NCBI GenBank assembly: GCA_026196875.1
Contig: JAPHTP010000062.1
Coordinates: forward strand, 1 to 64,000
Direction of reading: 5' to 3'
Length of the DNA stretch: 64,000 nt
Source of the DNA: Kangiellaceae bacterium
GTDB taxonomy: Bacteria > Pseudomonadota > Gammaproteobacteria > Enterobacterales > Kangiellaceae
In this document: positions 37,899 to 47,435 of the stretch, piece by piece
Layout: the number at the start of each line of letters is the position of its first letter
How positions within the stretch are numbered: position 1 is the stretch's first letter
Notes under the pieces: model-generated
The model's input: only the letters and a program-made list of their open reading frames with translations
What the model was told of the DNA's origin: nothing
Databases searched by the model: none
Translations under genes and position numbers: made by a program

Positions 37899-38069
37899 TA
37901 TTTTGATTGTTTAAAGTCGAAACCAAAGAATACTCTCAAATCGAGCTTATCAATCAAAGTATAGCTACAAATTCCCTCAAGGTGTTTAAACTTCTTAGCG
38001 GGAATTGTTTTAAGGCCTGGATTCATACACGCTTAGATACTTTAACACCAAAATATTTGTCGCGATAAA

Positions 38070-39314
38070 TTAGAATCCGACACTAATCTTGGTACCGCTA
38101 GAATCACTGATCACATCTAAGCTCAACTGATGCGCTTCACAGAGGCGATTGACAATTGATAGTCCGATACCAAAGCCCTTGCTTGAACGTCCTTTAACAA
38201 GAGTCTCAGTGACCTTAGTTCGGATACCTTCTTCTATTCCTCCACCAGTATCACGCACGATTAACATATTTTCGTCAAATGCGATACTAACGCGCCCATT
38301 CAAAGTATATTGGAATGCATTTGAAACCAGGTTTGCAAGGATAATATCGACTACCCCCCGCTGGGCTAGCAATTTATCAGTGGGCTTAACGTCAACATCG
38401 ACTTCTATATCTTTATTTTCAATTAAGTATGCATTTTGAATGACTGTTTTTTCCGCTATGGGCAACACCGACACCTCGCTCTTATCGAGTTGACTGCTTT
38501 CTTCCCGAGCTAAAGAAAGCAAGGCGTCTACAGATAACTGCATCTGGTTAACCGCATATTCTATGCGCTTTAAAACTATTTTATCGTCATTGTCCGTTAA
38601 TCTTAAGGCCAGTAATTCCGTAGCACCTTTAATTGCGGCAATCGGTGTTCTTAGTTCATGACTCGCATCCCTGGTAAAATTCTGCTCACGCTCTACAAAG
38701 CGTTGAATTTTTTGCATAGCGCTTTCCAAAGAATTGGCAAGAACCCCAATTTCGTTAGGCGGGAATTGTTCAGAAATATTTTGTGGCAAGCTATCTGGCT
38801 CGGCTTGAGAAAACATTGTGACTAAGTTAGAAAGCGGATTAAGTGTTTTGACTGCAAACCAGTAAGCCAGTGCGATAGCGAAGGCAATCATCAACAAGGA
38901 CAATATAACGAGAACAGCAAGAACATCTTTTGCCAAGGGCCTAACTACCAGCATTTGACTAACCTCGGCAACGAGATAAAATGGAGGCGAACCTGTCGAA
39001 TGATGAAGATGGTAATGCCTCCCTTCCTCTCCATAAAACTCGATGCGCTTAGGCTCCTCTTTTAACATATCAAGTACTTCTTCAGGAAGTTCCTGCAGCG
39101 AGAAAAACAAACTAAGCGACGGATTGGTTGGAGTGGGATTGGCTACTCCCTTATCTAAAGAAGCTTGAATATGTTGAGCTTCTTCCCGCAGCATCCTTTC
39201 AATAAACGCGTCTTCAACCGTATAGGCAAATAAAAAATTAAATGAACTGTAGGCGGCGGATAAAAACAGAGCAAACAACCCAAAAGCGAGTATTAACCTG
39301 CGCTTTATGCTCAT
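38070..39314 (-). CDS. Sensor histidine kinase
   Basis: A 414-residue membrane histidine kinase. TM1 spans about 8-29 and TM2 130-155, enclosing a periplasmic sensor of about 100 residues with a His-rich patch RHYHLHH (99-105), which could bind metal. A HAMP-like linker is followed by the H-box FTRDASHELRTP (H219), N-box ILANLVSNAFQYT, and G-boxes DTGGGIEEG and GFGIGLSIV. Its start overlaps the response regulator stop (ATGA). Phosphotransfer to that regulator is inferred. Confidence 0.9.
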   Translation of the reverse strand: MSIKRRLILAFGLFALFLSAAYSSFNFLFAYTVEDAFIERMLREEAQHIQASLDKGVANPTPTNPSLSLFFSLQELPEEVLDMLKEEPKRIEFYGEEGRHYHLHHSTGSPPFYLVAEVSQMLVVRPLAKDVLAVLVILSLLMIAFAIALAYWFAVKTLNPLSNLVTMFSQAEPDSLPQNISEQFPPNEIGVLANSLESAMQKIQRFVEREQNFTRDASHELRTPIAAIKGATELLALRLTDNDDKIVLKRIEYAVNQMQLSVDALLSLAREESSQLDKSEVSVLPIAEKTVIQNAYLIENKDIEVDVDVKPTDKLLAQRGVVDIILANLVSNAFQYTLNGRVSIAFDENMLIVRDTGGGIEEGIRTKVTETLVKGRSSKGFGIGLSIVNRLCEAHQLSLDVISDSSGTKISVGF

Positions 39315-40045
39315 ATATCCTTCTCCAGGCTAAATCCAACACCATGGACGGTTTTGATAATTGCTTTGTCAAAAGGTTTATCTATCACTTGTCGCAATTG
39401 GTAAACGTGTGATCTTAGCGAATCTGATTCAGTAAGATCATCCCCCCAAATTCTTTGGCACAATTCAGAACGGCTAACTACACGAGGATATGCTTCGGCT
39501 AAAGTTAGCAGAATAGTATAAGGAATTTGGTGTAATGCGATCTCCTTATCGTTACGGGATACGATTTGCTTCTGTCGATCAATTTTTAGGCTTCCGATGG
39601 ATATGGAATGATCCGTTTGTAGCTGGTTTCGACGCGATAAAGCAACACATCGAACTTCAAGTTCTTCCAACGCAAACGGTTTGGTTAAGTAATCATCGGC
39701 TCCAAGCTCAAACCCTTTAACTTTGTCTCCCAAGCTATCTCTTGCGGTCAGCATTATGATTGGGATGCTACGCGTTGCTTGAGTTCGAATTTGCCGACAG
39801 ACCTCCCAACCATCCATCGCTGGAAGCATCAAGTCCAACACGATGACATCATAATAGTTAGCAAGGGCTAAACTCAACCCTTGCTTGCCATCTACTGCGA
39901 AATCTAAAGTATGGCCCTTAATTTCCATGTAGTCGGCAATATTCTGCGCAATACTGGATTGGTCCTCAACGACGAGTATATGTAATGCCGTATCACTTGA
40001 ACTCTGCCTTGAGCTACCTGAGTTACCGACCGTATTTGTATTCAT
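39311..40045 (-). CDS. OmpR-family response regulator
   Basis: A 244-residue regulator with a receiver domain (acidic pair E27/D28, phosphorylation site D71 in VIVLDLMLPAMDGW, Lys in LTKPF) and an OmpR-type winged helix at the C-terminus (ESDSLRSHVYQLRQVIDKPF). A Ser-rich extension of about 20 residues precedes the receiver. It is the middle gene of a DJ-1/regulator/kinase operon. Confidence 0.92.
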   Translation of the reverse strand: MNTNTVGNSGSSRQSSSDTALHILVVEDQSSIAQNIADYMEIKGHTLDFAVDGKQGLSLALANYYDVIVLDLMLPAMDGWEVCRQIRTQATRSIPIIMLTARDSLGDKVKGFELGADDYLTKPFALEELEVRCVALSRRNQLQTDHSISIGSLKIDRQKQIVSRNDKEIALHQIPYTILLTLAEAYPRVVSRSELCQRIWGDDLTESDSLRSHVYQLRQVIDKPFDKAIIKTVHGVGFSLEKDI

Positions 40046-40073
40046 TCTACTCTCTATAATAAGAAACGACGCG

Positions 40074-41195
40074 CTAGTTTGCCGCCACCAGATTATCTAA
40101 CATTTCTTTAGCCGCTTCCATTTCTGGGTTGCTTTTAAGCAGTTTTTTTAGCAACGACTTGGCTTTCTCTTTTTGCGCGAGCTTCACATAACCTTGGGCC
40201 AAGACTAAAGATAACTGTGGGTGCTGCATATAAGGAGAAGCCAATTCCATAAGCATAACTGAGTCTGTCACTTGCTGCTTGTTTTCTGAATGCATCATTG
40301 AATAATATCCATACATAGCAACTAGCTCGGGTTGATAGTGCTTCACATTATCTATGAATTGAGTTTTTGCACTATTGCTTCCTTTTAGAATCTCAGCTAC
40401 TAACTCTATAGTTCTGTCTTCCTTAAATAGTTCGAACGTCTTTGGCTTTATCCCCATAGATATTAGTAATTGCTTAGCTGTTTGTGATGTTGAAAATGGA
40501 TTTTGCCCGGTAACTAATCTCTCATCGGTGGCGACATGGCTTAACATCATCGGAGAACTTTCAAATTTTGCGCCTCTTTCTTTTAATCGGTCTTCTAGCA
40601 TAAAATCAAAGTGCTTAGCCCACTTTTTACCGAAAGCCTTTTCTTCCAGGTTAGTAAAACCATTGACTTTTTTGCCTCTGACCAAGTACTCACCATTGGA
40701 AAGCTTCACATCAACTAAAGCAGCAGGGCCATGGCACACTGCTGAAACACTACCCTTATTTTCGTAAATTTTTGCAATAGCATTTTGCAGTTTTTGATCC
40801 TTAGGCAGATCAAACATCGCTCCTTTACCACCAACAATAAATATTCCATCATAGATTAATGGCTCTATGTTTTTGGTTGCAATCGTATTTTCTAGCTTAT
40901 GCATAATTGTTGTATCGGCAATTACTATTTTATTGTATTCTTTTTCCGGATTATATTTATCAGCAACCACCGAACCACCTTTGGGGCTAGCGATGTCAAC
41001 TTCGACCCCATTGTTTTTAAACACTATGTAGGCTTTTGCAAATTCATCGAACTCATAGCCAGGCTTGGTTTCTCCCTCATCTTCACCATAACCGGATAAC
41101 ACCATTAGTACTTTTTTGCCACTACCAATCGAGGCAGTTAAATTCGCACTCAACACTAAAAACAACATTGCTATCAGACTAGTCAACTTTTTCAT
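40074..41195 (-). CDS. Exported DJ-1/PfpI-like protein with C-terminal TPR-like helices
   Basis: The ATG at 41195 has GGAG seven bases upstream and gives a signal peptide (KKLTSLIAMLFLVLSANLTA). Residues about 28-230 are a DJ-1/PfpI domain with the nucleophile elbow Cys in SAVCHGPAALV and GIFIVGGKGAMFDL before it, like class I glutamine amidotransferase or Hsp31/glyoxalase III relatives. The C-terminal 130 residues are helical, with a TPR-like end (LVLAQGYVKLAQKEKAK). It is the first gene of the operon with the two-component system. Confidence 0.8.
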   Translation of the reverse strand: MKKLTSLIAMLFLVLSANLTASIGSGKKVLMVLSGYGEDEGETKPGYEFDEFAKAYIVFKNNGVEVDIASPKGGSVVADKYNPEKEYNKIVIADTTIMHKLENTIATKNIEPLIYDGIFIVGGKGAMFDLPKDQKLQNAIAKIYENKGSVSAVCHGPAALVDVKLSNGEYLVRGKKVNGFTNLEEKAFGKKWAKHFDFMLEDRLKERGAKFESSPMMLSHVATDERLVTGQNPFSTSQTAKQLLISMGIKPKTFELFKEDRTIELVAEILKGSNSAKTQFIDNVKHYQPELVAMYGYYSMMHSENKQQVTDSVMLMELASPYMQHPQLSLVLAQGYVKLAQKEKAKSLLKKLLKSNPEMEAAKEMLDNLVAAN

Positions 41196-41400
41196 ACTCT
41201 TCTCCCTCATTCTAAAAACTATGGAGAAGATTAAGGCGAATGGTGTGAAACAAGTGTGAAATACCCGCTAACATTCTCTGAATCAACGCATAGTTTAAAA
41301 CTCACCGAACTATTTAAAATCACAATTACCTACACCTTTACCTAAAGTTAACTTGAGGTTTTATGATTAATTCAACTTAAACATATTTAGGAGATTAAAG

Positions 41401-41481
41401 ATGCAACCTACTCAAACAAGACAAGTTAACGGATCCGACTCATTTTGGAGCGTGTTCAATCAAGCAATGCAAAATAAATAG
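41401..41481 (+). CDS. Possible 26-residue small protein upstream of the VOC gene
   Basis: An ATG with AGGAG at good spacing opens 26 codons (MQPTQTRQVNGSDSFW...) ending at TAG 41479-41481, 11 bases before the VOC protein start, whose own site GGGAG follows at once. The spacing and ribosome sites fit translation as a two-gene message. No conserved family recognised. Confidence 0.4.
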   Translation: MQPTQTRQVNGSDSFWSVFNQAMQNK

Positions 41482-41492
41482 GGAGAATAAAT

Positions 41493-41909
41493 ATGAGACT
41501 GGAACACTTAAATTTGGTTGTTAGTGACTTAGAAAACTCACTCCACTTCTATCAAGCGGCGTTTCCACACTGGAGAGTACGCTCCCGCGGCGAAAGCCAA
41601 TGGTACGGAGTTAATAGGAACTGGCTACACTTTGGCGATGACTATCAATATTTGACTTTTAATGATGATGGCGTAGAAGAAAACAGAGACTTAACTGGAC
41701 ATCAAGTTGGTCTCGCACACTTTGCATTTGTAACTAACAACCTGCAGGCGGTAATCGATAGACTAGCCGATGCCGGCTATCCAATAAATAAAGATGGTGC
41801 TGACAATAAGTATCGACGAAATGTTTATTTTATCGATCCAGACGGATACGAAATCGAATTTGTTGAATATATCAGTGATATTCCAGCGCAGAGAAATAGC
41901 GACGAATAG
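41493..41909 (+). CDS. VOC family protein (glyoxalase-like)
   Basis: A 138-residue vicinal oxygen chelate protein with two beta-alpha-beta-beta-beta modules. MRLEHLNLVVSDLENSLHFY opens the first and HFAFVTNNLQAVIDRL the second; ligand candidates are His5, the His of VGLAHFAF and Glu of GYEIEFVEY. Substrate is not predictable. GGAG is upstream of the ATG. Confidence 0.85.
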   Translation: MRLEHLNLVVSDLENSLHFYQAAFPHWRVRSRGESQWYGVNRNWLHFGDDYQYLTFNDDGVEENRDLTGHQVGLAHFAFVTNNLQAVIDRLADAGYPINKDGADNKYRRNVYFIDPDGYEIEFVEYISDIPAQRNSDE

Positions 41910-42002
41910 AAGCGGACTTCGATTGATTTTACAAGGCTGTCCGACAACACGTTCCGGCAAATATAAAATGAAGACAGCCTTGATCTTGTTGTTGGTAATA
42001 AT

Positions 42003-42317
42003 CTAACGATAAAATATAGCGAGCCAAATAGTTTCGGCGTTAGGAACTGTCCAGCTCACTTTGTGTTTTTGATGTTTCGGTATGTTAAGATAATCACCAG
42101 GTTCTAGTTTTAACTTTCTGCCATCCTCAAATTCGAGTTCGCCAGCGCCTTGCAAGACAATAACCCATTCATTTTCTGCTTGGTCGTACCAACCTTTTTC
42201 AGGTGAGGTGTGACCTTTGGAAATAATTCTCTCAACTCGAACATCTTGAGCATTAATCAAATCTTCAACGACTTCAGCAGTCAGTTTTTCTGGAACTGAT
42301 TGAAAAATATTTTTCAT
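42003..42317 (-). CDS. Cupin domain protein
   Basis: A single cupin of about 104 residues, with the metal-site motifs HTSPEKGWYDQAENEWVIVLQG (motif 1, His and Glu) and PGDYLNIPKHQKHKVSW (motif 2, His). The start at 42317 (MKNIFQSVPEKL) matches relatives; an in-frame ATG at 42359 would overlap the upstream thioesterase gene. It follows that gene by 16 bases on the same strand. Confidence 0.82.
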   Translation of the reverse strand: MKNIFQSVPEKLTAEVVEDLINAQDVRVERIISKGHTSPEKGWYDQAENEWVIVLQGAGELEFEDGRKLKLEPGDYLNIPKHQKHKVSWTVPNAETIWLAIFYR

Positions 42318-42333
42318 AGGAGACCGATCATTT

Positions 42334-42786
42334 TTAGTCGCTTGAGTAACCTTCAACATCGACTAGTTTGTTCTTGCTTCGCACAAATATACCATTACCA
42401 CGAGCGATTTCTTTACCTTTGCCATCGTACAAAACCGCTTCTGCTATAAACTGCGTACGATTTCTATTAACTACCTTGCCGACCGAACGCATTTTACCTT
42501 CTGAAATCGGGCGTGTTAAGTAGGTCGTAAAAGAAGTGGTTAAAACGAATACTTCCGTTTCTAAAGAGTTTGCAGCAAAAAAGGCAGCGTCATCCAACAT
42601 TTTAAAATAGACCGAACCATGTACAGCCATGCCTGCATGAAAAAACTTTTTATCAATGTCGATTTCAATTTCGGATTCGGCATATGAAACTTTCATTTTC
42701 GGCAGGTAGAAATCGTTGAGTGGGGCAGCCTGATACATACTTTCAAGACAGCGATAGTGAGTTTCCAGTTGGTTATTGTTCGACAT
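42334..42786 (-). CDS. Hotdog-fold thioesterase (PaaI-like)
   Basis: A 150-residue hotdog protein of the PaaI/YiiD thioesterase type. HGSVYFKMLDDAAFFAANSLE carries the HG and Asp/Glu motif, and FVLTTSFTTYLTRPISEG is the second strand pattern. It should cleave an acyl-CoA or similar thioester. It shares an operon with the cupin gene. Confidence 0.85.
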   Translation of the reverse strand: MSNNNQLETHYRCLESMYQAAPLNDFYLPKMKVSYAESEIEIDIDKKFFHAGMAVHGSVYFKMLDDAAFFAANSLETEVFVLTTSFTTYLTRPISEGKMRSVGKVVNRNRTQFIAEAVLYDGKGKEIARGNGIFVRSKNKLVDVEGYSSD

Positions 42787-42838
42787 TTTTTTAATATTCT
42801 TGATTAATATAGAAATAGTTTAGCTTTATTCAACTAAA

Positions 42839-42858
42839 AAGGCAGCCTAAGCTGCCTT
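42839..42858 (-). terminator. Terminator downstream of the first CitE-like gene
   Basis: AAGGCAGC (42839-42846) pairs with GCTGCCTT (42851-42858); on the minus strand five T follow the stem. Confidence 0.82.
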
Positions 42859-42889
42859 CAATTTTTCGGGTTTGATATTTAAATATTAT

Positions 42890-43882
42890 CTAACTGAAAA
42901 ATGCGTTTTTCGCCTCTTGCGAAATATCAATTCCGCTCAAGTTTGCTCGCTGCAGTAATTGCCAATAATAGCGATAAGTTGCTCTATCGTGCAGCTCGCC
43001 TTTGTATTGAATAGGCCCCCAGTCAGCTTGTTGCGCGGCAATTAATATTCCCTGGGCATCTTCGACTTCAGAGTAATCTGGTTTCATCGCATCAACGATA
43101 GCTTGAATTTGAGTTGGGTAAATACTCCACATGCGTAAGAAGCCAAATTCACTTCGCGCTCGCTTGGCATCAGCTAATGTCTGCTCTGCATTTTTAAGAT
43201 CAAGTGTCACGTTGTGTGCTGGGATTATGCCATTTGCTAAAGCCGCCGCTACCATTTCAGTTTTAGCCCTGGCTAGCAATGGGTGGTCGAATTGCCCGGG
43301 GCTTCGCATACAGGCCGCAGGAATAGCGCCATTGTGACCACTGACAAAATCCATCATGCCGAAATCTAAAACCTGGATCCAATCAACTTCTGCGATTTGC
43401 CATACCTCTCTCAATGCGCCATGAGTTTCAACCAACACGTGGATCGGGATTTGGCGGTTAATGCCGTTTTGCTCCGCTACCCGCTTAATATAGTCAACCA
43501 TCTCTGCTATCTGAGAGGCTTTGGTGCATTTAGGCAAAGTGATATAGGCAGCTTTTTCGCCAATTTTAGGGACCAAGATGTCGACATCTTTGCGCCAATG
43601 AGGGTGAGTATAGTCGTGGATCCTAACCCCCATCATTCCATGGGCGTTAGCGTCACTCGAAATAACTCTGGCTACCATTTCAGCGTGTTCCGCTTCCTGA
43701 CCTGCCGCGGCCCCGTCTTCACAATCACAAGTAATATCAAACACAGGCCCCATCTTATTCTGTAACTCAAGCGCTTTTAAAATCAGCTTTTCACTTCCAG
43801 CAAAGTGCTCACAACTCGGGATCACTGGAAAAGGTTTCTCTTCATCAAATAATGCATCATTTGGATGAACACTTGCTGACAT
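42890..43882 (-). CDS. HpcH/HpaI aldolase/citrate lyase family protein (CitE-like 1)
   Basis: A 330-residue CitE-like TIM-barrel lyase. Seen are FPVIPSCEHFAGSEKL, the metal-binding FDITCDCEDGAAAG, LVETHGALREV and VLDFGMMDFVSGHNGAIP, with the C-terminal RMWSIYPTQIQAIVDAM. Relatives are annotated as citrate lyase beta or malyl-CoA lyase-like; no citD or citF is present, so true citrate lyase is unlikely. It is transcribed away from the other CitE-like genes across a 694-base gap. Confidence 0.85.
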   Translation of the reverse strand: MSASVHPNDALFDEEKPFPVIPSCEHFAGSEKLILKALELQNKMGPVFDITCDCEDGAAAGQEAEHAEMVARVISSDANAHGMMGVRIHDYTHPHWRKDVDILVPKIGEKAAYITLPKCTKASQIAEMVDYIKRVAEQNGINRQIPIHVLVETHGALREVWQIAEVDWIQVLDFGMMDFVSGHNGAIPAACMRSPGQFDHPLLARAKTEMVAAALANGIIPAHNVTLDLKNAEQTLADAKRARSEFGFLRMWSIYPTQIQAIVDAMKPDYSEVEDAQGILIAAQQADWGPIQYKGELHDRATYRYYWQLLQRANLSGIDISQEAKNAFFS

Positions 43883-44576
43883 GGTTGTCTCCTTTAGTTA
43901 GGTTTGGACGCTAGTATAGTTTCCACTCAGTGGTAATTTTAGACCTTATCGAGTGATGATTACGCCCACTACTTTAGTCTAATTAGTTATTTTCAGCTTG
44001 CAGCTTGTTGCTTCGATATTAGCTTAAAAAAGGCCTATCATTTCCCCTCACTTTTTCACCAAATTCGCTTAAAATTCGTGATATTCGGGCAAACTGCCTG
44101 CTAAATACGCATTTCTTTTTATTTTATCTCACCATTTTTAATGTGACGCAACTCTCTTCTTCCTATACTACCTATAGGCAAATTATTGTACGAAATTTAA
44201 TCTCGATAAATTATTCTTATAGCGAAGTCGGCAAAAAGTGCCTAAATTTTAAACATGGTTTAGTTTTAAACATTTGTTTGAAATCTAGCAGATTTTCGGT
44301 ATGATTAGCAAAAACGCAAAGACATCCGACCAGTTAAATTTAAAATTGGCAATAGCCGTATTTAGATAGCGTTGAGTAAGACCAAAATCTAATCATTTTC
44401 GCAAGCTGATCGTTTTAACATAGAGTTTCGAACAGCGCTTAATTAAGCCCAATGACTAACTCAAGCAAACGCTCATCAAGGCTTAAGCAGCAACCTGAAA
44501 AATACTGATAATTAAATTGCGTTGACTAGCTAGACCAAAATTTGAAATTTAAAAGACAATTAAGGACAGGCATCCA
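43883..44576. other. Long divergent control region of the lyase cluster
   Basis: This 694-base gap separates two CitE-like genes. It holds the palindrome CCTATA-N5-TATAGG (44162-44178), two direct copies of TTTTAAACAT 17 bases apart (44247-44256 and 44264-44273), and a degenerate repeat GCGTTGA...GACCAAAAT at 44369-44389 and 44519-44541. These could be operators for a missing regulator. No coding frame with a ribosome site was found. Confidence 0.45.
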
Positions 44577-45698
44577 ATGAACTATCACAATGAATTCCTT
44601 GAGCAAGTCAATGAGCAGGACGTTCTTGGCGGCTTCTGGCCGGGCATCCAACTATATTACCCACCAGTAAAGTACTCACCGGCACAAGGTGAATACGAAA
44701 CGATGGAACAAGCTGTTGAACGCTTAAGACGACACGCCCACAACTGCCCTGCCCACACTTTATTGTTTGACCTTGAGGATGGCTGTCGACAAAAAGAGAT
44801 GAGTCGAGAGCTTCTACGAAACGAATTGCCGCGCTTTCCGGAACGAGAATTTCAAATTGCGGTAAGAATTAATCCGTTTCGCACCGAAGAATATGAAAAA
44901 GACCTGGAGATGATCCAGGAAGTCGCCGAGCATATCGACGTAATTATCCTCGCCAAAGCAGGTGAGATGTATGGCCCCCCGGAAATCCGCGACCTTTCAG
45001 CCTGGCTGGTTGGCGTTAATCCTAATATTGAAATTCAGCCGATAATCGAACATCCCCGCTCGCTTAAAATCGCACCGGATTTGATGGCTTTCTCTACTGT
45101 TAAGCATGTGGTGTTTGGGATCCACGACTTCTCAAAAGCAATGGCCATACACCTGACTCCAGAAGGCTGGATTGATGAGTTAAAGACCTACTTACGTAAC
45201 CTCTTACTGGAAGCCAGAATTTCTGGAACAGGAGTTATAGGTGGAGTAGAAGTATTAATCAATGACACGCCCATGCCCGAAAAGAACATTGAGCCTCATG
45301 ATGTTAGGCGTTGGCTTGATTTACATGGTGATCATGAAAGCCATGTGGTCCATCGCCATGCGACGGTGGAAGCGCAAATGGGATTGACCGGAAAACAAGT
45401 CATCCATCCATATCACATTCATCTATGTAAGGTCGCTTTTACGCCCTCGCCTCTTGTTATTCAACGCAACGTCAATATTTTAAAAGCAGCAATTGAAGCC
45501 GATGCATTACTTGGCGGCGCGATTAAATTTGAAGGTGAAATGCTTGATCCACCAATGTTTGGTAAAGCCTTACAAACTCTGCTTCGTGCCTATGCGTTGA
45601 AATCATTGTCGACAGAAGACAAGACCTTTGCGATGGATGTACTGAAAAAACTCCCAATCCACGTAATTCGAGAAAACTGGCCTTACGGTCGAATTTAA
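44577..45698 (+). CDS. CitE-like aldolase/lyase 2
   Basis: A 373-residue relative of the HpcH/HpaI/CitE fold. TLLFDLEDGCRQ is the metal-site motif, then IILAKAGEM, IEIQPIIEHPRSL with the Glu ligand, KQVIHPYHIHLCK and a C-terminal FEGEMLDPPMFGKAL. It is longer than usual CitE proteins. It is the first of four collinear genes, 42 bases before the ligase start. Confidence 0.82.
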   Translation: MNYHNEFLEQVNEQDVLGGFWPGIQLYYPPVKYSPAQGEYETMEQAVERLRRHAHNCPAHTLLFDLEDGCRQKEMSRELLRNELPRFPEREFQIAVRINPFRTEEYEKDLEMIQEVAEHIDVIILAKAGEMYGPPEIRDLSAWLVGVNPNIEIQPIIEHPRSLKIAPDLMAFSTVKHVVFGIHDFSKAMAIHLTPEGWIDELKTYLRNLLLEARISGTGVIGGVEVLINDTPMPEKNIEPHDVRRWLDLHGDHESHVVHRHATVEAQMGLTGKQVIHPYHIHLCKVAFTPSPLVIQRNVNILKAAIEADALLGGAIKFEGEMLDPPMFGKALQTLLRAYALKSLSTEDKTFAMDVLKKLPIHVIRENWPYGRI

Positions 45699-45740
45699 TC
45701 TTGATTACGTGTGAGACTGACATTATTGAGGGAAACTAAA

Positions 45741-47435
45741 GTGAGCTATCAATTTGAAGATTTTCTAAGCCGGCAAAACGATAAATGGCATTGGAACTTG
45801 CCGGAAAAATTCAATATTACTCAAGCATGTGTTAGTCAACATGTAGAAAATGGAAATGGCGAAAAGCTTGCTTTGGTGGTTGAAGATCATTCTTTGGGTA
45901 CAAAAGAACTCACCTATCATTCGCTTGAGCAACAAAGTGCTCAATTAGCGTCTGTACTAGCGTCATTATCTATTGAGAACCAGGACAGAGTATTAATACG
46001 CTTACCAAATTCGACAGATTATCCTGTAAGCTTTTTTGGCTGTATTCGCTACGGCGCAATAGCAGTTCCTACTTCTACACTATTGGCTTCATCGGAAGTT
46101 GCTTATTTAGCTAAAGACTCAGGCGCAAAAGTCTTAATCACCTCAAAATCCATGTGGTCAGAATTGCAAGAGATTATTAAACAAGATACAGAGCTAAAAT
46201 TTGTATTGTTAGCCGGCGACGATGAAATGCCCGTTCAACCAGATGACTCCTCAATTAAACTCTTGGATTTCGATGCACTATTAGGTACAGCAGATACAAA
46301 TCATCAGATTGTTCAAACCAGTCCACACGATCCTGCCTATCTAGTTTACACCTCAGGCACCACGGGTTATCCCAAAGGAGTGCTGCACGCCCATCGTTCT
46401 TTGATAGGCAGATTACCAGCGAGTCGTTATTGGTTCGACTTTCAAGAAGGTGATCGTATTATGCATTCAGGTAAATTTAACTGGACTTATGTGCTTGGTT
46501 CAGCGCTGATGGACCCGCTATTTCATGGCCATACTGTTATCGTTCACGAAGGCCCGAATGATGCCAATACCTGGCCCAATCTAATAAAAAAACACGGCTG
46601 TACAATTTTTATTGGGGTACCCACAATATACCGCCAAATTATTCAGAAAACGGAGTTTGGCGCTAAAGATGTACCTTCATTAAGGCACTGTATGAGCGCC
46701 GGAGAACATTTGTCTGACGAAATGTTGGCAGCCTGGCGGGACCGTTTTGAAATGGATGTATATGAGGCAATAGGCATGTCTGAGTTTTCATATTACATTT
46801 CTCAACGAACAGATTTTCCAATTAAACCCGGCGCTGCAGGTTTTCCACAACCAGGTCATGATGTGCAACTACTTGATGGCGAGGGAAATCCAGCCTCGGT
46901 TAACGAAGAAGGTATGATTGCGATACCAGAGAATGATCCAGGTCTATTCTTAAGTTATTGGCAACTACCTGAAGAAACTAGCAAAGCCAGACACGATGGT
47001 TTCTTTTTTACCGGCGATTATGCAAGGCAAGACGAACAAGGTTACATCTGGTTTTTAGGCCGCAAAGACGACATCATCAATACTTTTGGTTACCGAGTCT
47101 CACCACACGAAATTGAGCGGGTAATTAAAACGCATGAAGCCATTGCGGACTGCGTTGCTTTAGGCGAAGAGATTGGTAAAGATAAAACGCTTGTCAGTAT
47201 TTGTGTCATACTAACTCCAGATAACCAAGTAAGCGAACAAGAACTACTAGATTTTGGCACTGCTAATTTGGCCAAGTACAAGGCCCCAAAAATCGTTCAT
47301 ATTTATGAAGACTTTCCGCGAACTAAAAACGGCAAAGTACTGCGTAAACAGTTATTAAAAGAGCTTCAACAAAAACGCGACGCTCAGCCATCCGCCAATC
47401 AAGAATCAGATTCAAAAAAACAAGGAGCCGCATAA
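45741..47435 (+). CDS. AMP-binding acyl-CoA ligase (benzoate-CoA-ligase-like)
   Basis: A 564-residue ANL-superfamily acid:CoA ligase. YTSGTTGYPKG is the AMP-binding P-loop, MSEFSYYI gives motif A5, FFTGDYA and the hinge GRKDDIINTFGYR follow, and PRTKNGKVLRK has the catalytic Lys. GTG at 45741 has GAGGGA upstream and is preferred over the GTG at 45711. Pattern is closest to benzoate/acetate-type ligases; in this cluster a small dicarboxylate such as mesaconate is a possible substrate by inference. Its stop overlaps the next ATG (TAATG). Confidence 0.85.
   Translation: MSYQFEDFLSRQNDKWHWNLPEKFNITQACVSQHVENGNGEKLALVVEDHSLGTKELTYHSLEQQSAQLASVLASLSIENQDRVLIRLPNSTDYPVSFFGCIRYGAIAVPTSTLLASSEVAYLAKDSGAKVLITSKSMWSELQEIIKQDTELKFVLLAGDDEMPVQPDDSSIKLLDFDALLGTADTNHQIVQTSPHDPAYLVYTSGTTGYPKGVLHAHRSLIGRLPASRYWFDFQEGDRIMHSGKFNWTYVLGSALMDPLFHGHTVIVHEGPNDANTWPNLIKKHGCTIFIGVPTIYRQIIQKTEFGAKDVPSLRHCMSAGEHLSDEMLAAWRDRFEMDVYEAIGMSEFSYYISQRTDFPIKPGAAGFPQPGHDVQLLDGEGNPASVNEEGMIAIPENDPGLFLSYWQLPEETSKARHDGFFFTGDYARQDEQGYIWFLGRKDDIINTFGYRVSPHEIERVIKTHEAIADCVALGEEIGKDKTLVSICVILTPDNQVSEQELLDFGTANLAKYKAPKIVHIYEDFPRTKNGKVLRKQLLKELQQKRDAQPSANQESDSKKQGAA

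Noticed and set aside
41968-42006. 12-codon hydrophobic frame MKTALILLLVII before the cupin gene end
   Set aside because: Too short and without a ribosome site; it overlaps the end of the convergent cupin gene.
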